A DNA stretch of 64,000 bases. Origin: Reticulitermes lucifugus. Its lineage: Eukaryota; Arthropoda; Insecta; Blattodea; Rhinotermitidae. Below, one piece after another: positions 56,271 through 64,000 of the stretch; the first letter of the stretch is position 1; every line of letters starts with the position of its first letter. The stretch spans positions 67,005 through 131,004 of the forward strand of contig JAKCWW010000068.1 in the NCBI GenBank assembly GCA_026260175.1, written 5' to 3'. Under the pieces are notes generated by a model. It searched no databases. It saw only the letters and a program-made list of their open reading frames with translations, and was not told the DNA's origin. The position numbers and the translations under genes were made by a program.

Positions 56271-59200
56271 AGCGTACCTGAGCTCTTAACTCAGTCTGCA
56301 TTAAAATACACATCTATGTAGGACTACTACACACCTATATACAGGCACAAATCGAAGCACAAAACGAAATCTCTACGAAAAACCTTAAAATTAACCATGC
56401 CGAATTTTAAATAAAAACGATACCTTGCATTGCAAAATCTACGCTTCTCACAGTGGCGGTGCTGAAGAGTCAAGTATTCTGGGATATAGCATCATTTAGA
56501 CTGGTAAATAGTCACTCTGAAAGGGCCCAATAAGATGTGAACTGCGTGACCTTGAATATGAAGGTTCTATGATCCTTCGAAAGGCCAGTAACTATTTACC
56601 AGCGAAGGCGGCCTAACATCCATAAATGCAGACCTTCCTACATTGTATTGTTTGTGTGTACCCAGTGACTTTAAGGTACTTTGCAACAGTAAAGTGACAC
56701 AAATAGAACATTGCTTGAATTGTCAAAAGAAACCGAAGGATACATATTTTCGTCGACATTATTAAAAGCCACATGTAATTACCGTGGACGGTGTTACATG
56801 ACAGGAAACATTATATAAAAGAAATATTTTCTAACTCTATAATAATAACAGGCAACTTTAACAAAATTTTTAGCCGCAAAGGACCCAGAAACACAATGAA
56901 TGTGAAGGTAAGGTTTTTCCTGTGTATGCCATGAGGGCATGTATGGAGAGTTGAAAGTATTATGTTTAATAACCCACCCTTAGCAACACTTCTATAGCGG
57001 AGCGGACGCTGGAGAAAGGAAGCAAAAAAGAAAACCGGCCTTTTAGTTGCTGAAATTAAATTTAAAAGACGTAAGGCAAGATACACTTACATATATCATA
57101 AGGAAATGAAAACATATTAAAACGACTGGAACAGGAGACATAATGGACAAAATTTCAAAATATAAAACCAACTGCATTCAACAGAACGTTGAAAGAAAGT
57201 AAATAAACACTTCTACCAATCAAAAGGGTCAAGGAATCAGTGAAGAAATTTGGAAGTGACTACTGGACGAATGGGGCCCCAAGGGATCAAGAAGTGACCC
57301 ATCTCCTTGTTTTATAATCATTATGATGATGACGATGATGATGATGGTCAAACATCACACTGATTTCAAGGTGGTGATCATGATTGTCAGGTGAAGTAAC
57401 TCGTTCGTAAAACCTATGTCACACATATGCAGGTTAATTGAGATTTGACAGCTTTCAATACGTCAATCTGTCTTACAATGCGAGCAAAGTACAGAGCATT
57501 GTCTGCGGCAGCGGTAATTCCTTAGCAACTGCCCCATGTACTGTGCAATTTGGAGCCATTACAGCTATGCTATCCTGTCAGTCGGTACACATTCAAGAAC
57601 ATCGCTACGATAATGACCCATCGATATCAAAGTACAGACAAAGGTGTCCCTAAGCATATGAGTCACGCTAAAGGAGGCGCAGAAGTAAAACACCACATTA
57701 TACCAGGGGTGCATAAATACCGGGCTCCAGGTCGTCATGTTGACTAAATATATTACGGCAGGGCCTAGCATTTTTGAGTCCGCAATATGGAACTTCCTTC
57801 ATGTCATCCTTCCTAGATTTTTGGAAAATATGTGTGCCCTTGAATTATATATTGCCCTTCCTGAAACGATAAACGGCGAATGACTAGAGATTACAATCGC
57901 ACTTCTCGGCTACAGTAGGCGACATAATAACATTAACGGAGTGCCTGAAAAGCTTTCACGTTTCAATAAAGAGTATTGGAGCTATATGAGGAAGTAGATG
58001 TACAATCAACGTTTTCGTAACCTTGCGACTAGATGAAGATTATTGGTGAGCTTTATGGCCCGGCCACTTTGCTCTGGAGGAAGACTTCAGGAACCATTCC
58101 GTAGGAGCCGCAGAGCCGACTGAAGTGTGCTGTACTTGCCGGAAGTCGAACCACGATCGCCCAGCCAACATTCCGGGCCATTTATGAGGGAGTAGTCTGT
58201 ATTTAACCACATCAGAACAAGGTCCAGTTAAACACCTTGCGTGCATGGTAATCAACCATCGGGTTCCACAAAAGCGAGAATTTCTTGATTTTCAGCCCGC
58301 AAAGACCCTAATTTAAGAAGTCTAAAGTTAATTCAAATATTTCCCGTAATTTATAATAAGCCTTAGAGGTTTCTACAAAATTAGCTATAAGCGTACGTTG
58401 AGAAATTTCTTAATTTTCCAGTGGCGTGTTTGTGTCAGGCAGGAAGCAAAATAAAACGAACAAAACTCGGCAATTATTAAACCCTGAATCTTGTACGCAA
58501 CTGACCTCCACTGATTAATGCCAGTATGCTAATAAAGACAATTGTTTAAGCTACGAAACAACTTCATACTTATTCAGGAAGCACATACCGTTGACCAAGC
58601 CATCTAGATCATCAACACAGGTCTGTTATCAGCCAGGCCGTGCTACAAGCTTGACACGTGATTAGTTATTTCTCGTTAAACCCGCTGTCTCTCTAATTGG
58701 CCAACGAATGACAAATTATCTGTGCTTTCTGATCTCTGAAATCGTTGCAAGTTTCAGATACGTGTCGCTGAAGCATGTAACTATTACAATGAAATGTTCC
58801 TTATCTTACTGACATCGCACTTTTAACATTTTATAACACGAAGTAAGCTAGTTCAAGCAACTCTTCTTCTGTCGTGCACTCGTAAAGCACCTCTTTCAAA
58901 TCTTGGCCAGAACACAGATCCTTCCGAAAATTTTCTGTAGTTTTTCTCAGTGTTGCTAAGCTAATGCTTGTAGTAATACCTTAAACCATGATTTTTTAAA
59001 TTATCTTACGCCTACCACTACTGGTACGCCAACCATTATTTACTCGTATGCAGCAGCCTGATTAAAAATCGGAGTATAAAAAAGATAAAAGTTCAAAAAA
59101 TAAATAAAGCATAAGCCACTTATAATTGCTAACACGCAGCCTTGCTCGCAACATTATATAACTCATCTCCACTGTCAGCCAGTCCTTCCGACTTAAGTTT

Positions 59201-59600
59201 TTTTAAATAAAATAGAATTATTTTTGATACATTGAAAACGTTAAATTTCATTCAGTGTTACGACTGCCAAAAAGTTTAAAAACCCTGCCTTAAATTACGC
59301 CACAGCAACTTCCACATTCTTTACAACTCATTAGTCACTGTCTTCCAATCGATTTTATGTAGTGTAAGTTACTGACAGGTCGTTAGAAAACTACAAACAA
59401 ATATTTCATATCTACAACCCACACGAAATTCAAACCTCTAATAAGACCCTCAAAGCTCACTACTGGACAAGATAAGCCAGTTTCCCTTCAAAGCAAGTGC
59501 TTTGGTATTAAAAGACTTTAAAGAAGGCACAGCCGCTTCCTTCCATAAGCTTTCCAATTTAATGTTTACAAATCACACTACTATTCAATACTACACGATG
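56271..59600. other. Unannotated stretch
   Basis: Includes an ATC/GAT-rich tract (57322-57350) and overlapping ORFs at 57438-57771 on both strands with no motif. No repeat from elsewhere in the window was matched. Confidence 0.35.
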
Positions 59601-59639
59601 AACTGAGATGACAAACGTAGTAGAATGACAGATACATCA

Positions 59640-59880
59640 GTGGAACATAAGGAGTTTTTAATCCAAGTGGTTGCACATGTAAACACAAATAACTATTTGT
59701 TATTTCGTGATGTTCCTTCTGCATGTTTAGGCCCCTATAGGCCATCTTCAGGGAGGTCATTTACAAAAGAATAAATTTATAGTAAATGTTGTCAAAGATG
59801 TGCATATATATGAAATTAAAATTCAGTGTTATAAATTAAAATATTGCTAAAATGTTACAGAATATAAATTAATTGCAGGT
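59640..59880 (-). repeat. Probable diverged single-arm hammerhead-like unit
   Basis: TTTTTAATCCAAGTGGTTGC then CACATGTAAACAC resembles the tail side of 11908-12175 (TTTTTGATTATACAAGTC, AAATGTACAC). On the minus strand, 59721-59756 reads TCC, CTGAAGA, extra T, GGCC / GGCC around TATAGG, then TAAAC. GGA downstream could pair with TCC. No TSD was seen, so the ends are approximate. Confidence 0.4.
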
Positions 59881-61914
59881 ATTCTACATTTAATGATAAT
59901 TTTATGTTCCTTTTCAGACAAACATCTATGACACTGCTGACGTCACATTTTAAGGGCATTATATCCCTAGATTTTGTGATGTTTAATTATACTCTAGTGG
60001 ATCACTAAATGGAACTGTCTATATTACGTGCTAAGTGAAGGAACATTGTTAAAGTGACACACTTCCAAGAATGAGGTCAGTGTCCGTGTTGCGTATAATA
60101 ACTTATCCACTTCACTTTTTGTTAAGCAGTGCGTCGGTAAACAAGTGATATATCCGCATTACCTTTTACAAGACCATTAAACACGTTAATCACGCCAAAT
60201 ACATATCTCTGGTGTCTAATTTGAGCTTGCAAGTTTTACGGAACTTACAAAATCCTCGGTGCAATTTTCAGAGAAGGTACTTTTTACAGTCTTTTATGTA
60301 GATCTTCCTGTCAAGGGATATCCGAAGCATCTGTTTCAAGTCCCCTCCACACTTCTTAAATTTGCTCTCATCAGAAGTCAGAGGGCTGCAGGGCCTGTTT
60401 AAGGCACCTGTGGGTCCAATGTAAATATAATGGGACCCTACATGCGTGCAAACCTTGAACTGACAAAACAAGTTTGGCTCAAAACCCGAAAGGCAACCAG
60501 ATTTTCGCAGTCGCCTTCTCCCACCTGTCATTAGCTCGACTAATAATTCCCGACGTCGGAGATCGAGTTATTTATTAGCTATTCTTACTCAGGCTTTCGT
60601 GGTATTATTCAGTCTCTATCGAACACATCAGTATTACCGTAACGGTCTTGTCTTATATTTGGCAGATAGGATTTCGAGTCTGAACCGAATTATGTACTGA
60701 CTTGACTAAGTTATTTCGTATCTTTCCTCTGTTTCTCGAAGTGCATTCTGAAATAGTAACACCACATTGTGCAAACGTGACAGTTTTAATGACAAGTAAA
60801 TGTGTGTGTTTGTGTGTGTGCCGTGCATGTATTAGTTGGTAATTCATACTCGTGTACATACAATTTATTCGAACTCACGACAAATATTCAGCGGCTTTTA
60901 CTCTGTATGGCCTTCTATCCGTCTTGCGGACGATAGGTGGCACATTCATTTCCCTTACTGTCTCCCGAAGCCCACATTGTTTCTCCCAGTTTGAGCAGAT
61001 CATGACCAATTAAGGAGATGTTTCAGATCCGGCCAACGTCCTAAAATGCACATTAGTCCGGATATTTCGTACTATATAAGGTGGGTGCTAGGATACATCG
61101 CGGAAACTTTCTTGGCCACAGCTGCTGCTGGGACTGCGGCACAGTTCCGTTTCAATATCGTGACACTTAATGATAGAAGTCCCAGAGGGTACGGCAGTTA
61201 ATTGATAATATAACCAAACATACGCTCATTATGGATCTGTATTCACCTGTATCTACTAGTGACTTCATTTAAGTCATCCCTATTCATATTCAAAGCAATG
61301 CTGCATAAAAGACCTGTTATCTTACCACATCGCATGTTGTTGTCTGGAGAAGTGTGTGTTAATTCTTAAGTGTAAAAACGAAGTTCCAATAGATTATTTC
61401 AGACTACCTCTTCGTCTACTTTCCCAACCAATCATCATATTGGAAAATAATCTCCAATAATCTCCCAAAAACAGTACATTCTTAGGAATACAAAAGTTTG
61501 CCTATCTCATAAGAGGAGACTGGCTCATTCAAAACCTATATCTAACAAATATTTAACATCTCATTCGGTGTTATATAATCTCTGTAGCTGAAAGTGCGTC
61601 GTTACGTCAATAAACAGTCAAACTATTTTCTCCGAATAGAAGTTGTAGTGCGTGAAAATAGCTAGGTCCCTTTCCTTTTATATCGGTTCAAATTCATCAG
61701 TTCACATACAACCTGTTACGTAACACATCAAATGATAAGAGGCGAACAATTACGACACAAAAGCGAGTACGCCAATAAGACAAAACAGTAGTTTTTAAAT
61801 TGCATGTGCAATATAGTGAACACCTTGCAGAGATTAGCCGAATGAGGACCGAAAAAATGACTCTGGTCTGTGGCTACATATTTGTGTATTTATGCTCCTA
61901 AATTGCTACTACAT
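59881..61914. other. Unannotated stretch with a TG run
   Basis: A (TG)n tract interrupted once lies at 60801-60820. An 87-codon minus-strand ORF at 60268-60531 has no motif. Confidence 0.35.
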
Positions 61915-61921
61915 GGACGTG

Positions 61922-62060
61922 AATCGTCAACTTCACGCCACGGCACTTTACCGTCAGGGAGAGTTCGCGGCATCCATGGTGGACCCCACGCTAACCTGGA
62001 TCCTGTGGCCTAGAGTCAAAGCCCGCTTGTCCATTCCAGGGCCTAGTCACCACACTAACA
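61922..62060 (-). repeat. Degenerate SINE body, family 1 (probable)
   Basis: The plus strand reads GTCAACTTCACGCC, GGCACTTTACCGTCAGGGAG, CATCCATGGTGGACCCCACG and CTGGATCCTGTGG. This follows the reverse complement of the family-1 SINE body (GTCAACTCCAACCCC, GTCGCTTTACCCCCGGGAAAG, CCCATTTTATAGGAGGCTGG). The 107-codon ORF at 61892-62215 is this repeat plus flank. Confidence 0.45.
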
Positions 62061-62578
62061 ATTATGGGTCTAATTTTATGATAATACTTAATGTCAATGT
62101 TCTATCTTACAAAACTCCAAATAAAGCCTCACAGTCCCAAGAAGAAGATATCAGATTCACGGCGATGCAGATGTTACAGCTCGTTATGGGGGAACTGCCA
62201 CATCCTGCTTCATGAACCGGGTCAGAGCGATATAATCGTTATACATAATTACAAAAATGTTGCTGATTCAATAGGCCTATACCGCATCACTGGAAACCCC
62301 ATAGGAAACCTCCAGTGTAAGGAAATTCTAACATAACATTTTGTGTTAAGTTTTAAACTCGTCAGTTTCCGTAATGTGATGATAATTGCGAATAACCATT
62401 ATTTTTCAAACACATCAATCAATTAATTATTCAATCATATATCTAATATCAGTAAAACGGGAACTGAGCTCTTTAAGGGCTACACCCGTTACAAGAGCGA
62501 ATGCTTCCAGTATTTCTGGTGACGTGGTTATATTGCATGTATCTGACACTACGTAATTCAGTATATATAGTGTTATGA
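62061..62578. other. Unannotated stretch
   Basis: Nothing recognised between the two SINE copies. Confidence 0.4.
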
Positions 62579-62586
62579 ATGTCTCA

Positions 62587-62842
62587 AGCCGATCCCAGTG
62601 GCCGTGCGGTCTAAGGCATGGCTCTGCGGACGCTCGCTTGCTAGGATTGCGGGTTCGAATCCTGCCCGGGGGCATGGATGTCTGTCTCTTTTCAGTGTTG
62701 TGTGTTGTCAGGTAGAGGTCTCTGTGTCGGGCTGATCGCCGGTCCAGAGAAATCCTACCGAGTGTGGTATGTCTCACTGAGTGTGAAGCCTCGATAATGA
62801 GGAGTCCCTGGCCCACCGGGGGATGTTGCGCCACTGGAGGCG
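62587..62842 (+). mobile_element. tRNA-derived SINE, family 2, with 8-bp TSD
   Basis: ATGTCTCA occurs at 62579-62586 and 62843-62850. The head is CAGTGGCCGTGCGGTCTAAG with B-box GGGTTCGAATCCTGCC (62651-62666), which resembles a tRNA-Leu type head. The body is GGATGTCTGTCTC, GTGTTGTGTGTTGTCAGG, CGGGCTGATCGCC, AGAGAAATCCTACCGAGTG, CTGGCCCACCGGGGGATGTT and GCGCCACTGG. The 145-codon minus-strand ORF (62427-62864), longest in the window, is this SINE read backwards. It resembles a peptide often mis-annotated in insect data and is not a gene. Confidence 0.85.
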
Positions 62843-62850
62843 ATGTCTCA

Positions 62851-63239
62851 TGAATCAAGATCACAAAGCGTCATCCAGCGCAGCATGGAACGTTCATATT
62901 ACATGTATTTCACGGACCAACTCTTACTTCTTTGACACAATCTGAAGTTGTATGGGTTTGTCCCACCTCGCATATTTGTGCAGCTGGTTTGATGCGTCGA
63001 GAATGCTTGCCAGGTCGAGTGATCCACTTGGAATGCTTCAGCCAGTATGGTGATGCTGCATAATTGTATTTCGAACAAGAAGGAATTAAGTGTACAGCCT
63101 GCAACATGAAAACTCTGAACAAAACCCGTATTAAACTAGACAAGCTAGGCATTTTACGCATAACGTAACATCGTGGCGTTTTAGCGTAAAATGTGTACCT
63201 CCTCTGCTATCCTAACAGCCTGATACCATTTCACTCGAC
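62851..63239. other. Unannotated stretch
   Basis: The 83-codon minus-strand ORF at 62910-63161 lacks a motif. Nothing else was seen. Confidence 0.4.
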
Positions 63240-63672
63240 AGCGCTTTTATGGCGATTTAATGTGGCCGGCAAGAGAAACATACTTAGGTCTTCATGTATC
63301 ATGCCGATATTTTTGCCCGATTTCAAACTAATGTGGAATTCCTCAACAGATTTTAACAAAATTCTCCAATATCAAATTTCGCGTAAATCCGCCTATTGGG
63401 AGACGCGCTGATACGTGCGGAGAGAAGGACAGACACAGGGACGGATGACCTGACCGACCATTTCAGACGAAGAGAACTCTTTTATGGCGATTTATCGTCA
63501 CCAGGAACAGCAAAATGTACTTGGTGTTCATGTAAAGTGCCCAATATTTTTGTCCGATTTTAACAAAGTTCGGATTTTCTGAAGAGATTTTCATAAAGTC
63601 CTCAATATCAAATTTCACCGAAATCCGTCCACTGAAGCCGCGCTGATACATGCGGACAGAGACGGATAGACA
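63240..63672 (+). repeat. Direct tandem pair of a 190-bp repeat
   Basis: Unit 1 (63240-63430) and unit 2 (63478-63672) share TTTTATGGCGATTTA, TTCATGTA, ATATTTTTG-CCGATTT, AATATCAAATTTC, AAATCCG-C and GCGCTGATAC-TGCGGA, then GGACAGAC or GACGGATAGAC. Both match the 27540-27730 part of the minus-strand repeat at 27470-28075. The separate spacing (about 238 bp) and divergence suggest an old duplication or two insertions in the same orientation. Confidence 0.7.
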
Positions 63673-63829
63673 GGTGGAAGGACATGACTAAGGTAATAAG
63701 CGATTTTCGGAACTGCGAGAACGCGCTGAAAAATGAAGAGTATGAAGTATACTTATCTGATTTACGGATCTCGTTGTAAAAGGTAAAGTACACTTCACCC
63801 TATAACCTGCACAGAGAGGTAGTAGAGGT

Positions 63830-64000
63830 GTAGATGTAGGGGATAGATCAACCCGGTCCAGCTATTCCAATCCCACTGCTTGAAGATCCATTTTAATATT
63901 ATCCTCCCATCTACGCCTAGGTCCTCCAAGTGCTCTCTTTCCCTCAAATCTCCCCACCAGAACTCTGTACGCGCCTCTCCTGTCCTCCATACATGCCACA
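63830..64000 (-). pseudogene. LINE relic, ORF2 end, cut by the window edge
   Basis: The minus strand reads [20 protein letters not shown], then [20 protein letters not shown] and a stop. This is the clearest example of the [14 protein letters not shown] motif in the window, open for at least 45 codons to the edge. More ORF2 is probably present beyond 64000. Confidence 0.75.

Noticed and set aside
62427-62864. Longest ORF (145 codons, -) as a gene
   Set aside because: It is the family-2 SINE and its flank read in reverse. The B-box, body and TSD explain the sequence.
1-64000. LTR retrotransposons, endogenous viruses, Polintons, CRISPR arrays, telomeric TTAGG arrays, rRNA
   Set aside because: I looked for long direct terminal repeats, capsid, integrase or protease motifs in the ORFs, regularly spaced identical repeats, and (TTAGG)n. 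None could be supported.

Overview
The window reads as non-coding nuclear DNA from an insect. It is AT-rich, has no ORF longer than 145 codons, no bacterial operon structure and no rRNA or functional tRNA, and it is packed with decayed short retroposons. Several tRNA-headed SINEs, two LINE 3'-end families and one long interspersed repeat match repeat types I remember from cockroach and termite (Blattodea) genomes. Blattodea is therefore my best guess, from memory and not from a search. Two N runs (23920-24007 and 37131-37206) both lie inside SINE copies.

Layout. 1-11 kb: mostly featureless AT-rich sequence with one LINE relic (1855-2040) and pieces of two repeat families that carry a TTGAAGAT / GAAACGTC signature. 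11-17 kb: a SINE fragment, a 268-bp retroposed unit with a 10-bp target-site duplication (TSD) at 11908-12175, a minus-strand LINE relic and CT/CA microsatellites. 19-31 kb: three copies of one tRNA SINE (19544, 23859 and 30111), each with a clear TSD; one is nested in a LINE relic. An inverted-arm element follows that relic, then a further LINE relic and a 600-bp repeat. 31-38 kb: four LINE relics, two head-to-tail tRNA SINEs and a 0.7-kb element with 270-bp inverted arms (36072-36798). 40-54 kb: two possible host exons (40439-40530 and 53087-53280), a hAT-like MITE, more LINE 3' ends and a second inverted-arm element with a 13-bp TSD (48565-48941). 54-64 kb: a 38-bp tandem repeat, a GC-rich patch, a tRNA SINE at 62587, a direct duplication at 63240-63672 and a LINE relic running off the end.

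Main discovery. A small RNA-like fold recurs in at least seven places. A CTGANGA box is followed by one extra T or A, then a perfect 4-6 bp hairpin, then GAAAC (or GAAAT). In the best copies a further stem joins the two flanks. The hairpin sequence differs from copy to copy but stays paired, and the order of parts is that of a type I hammerhead ribozyme with a tiny stem III, apart from the one inserted base. The copies sit in inverted-arm elements with variable TSDs and a one-sided tail of about 30 nt. That matches what is known of Penelope-like retroelement terminal repeats, which carry hammerhead motifs. I infer relics of such elements or of a non-autonomous relative.

No complete host gene is visible. 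The window is probably intergenic or lies inside very long introns.
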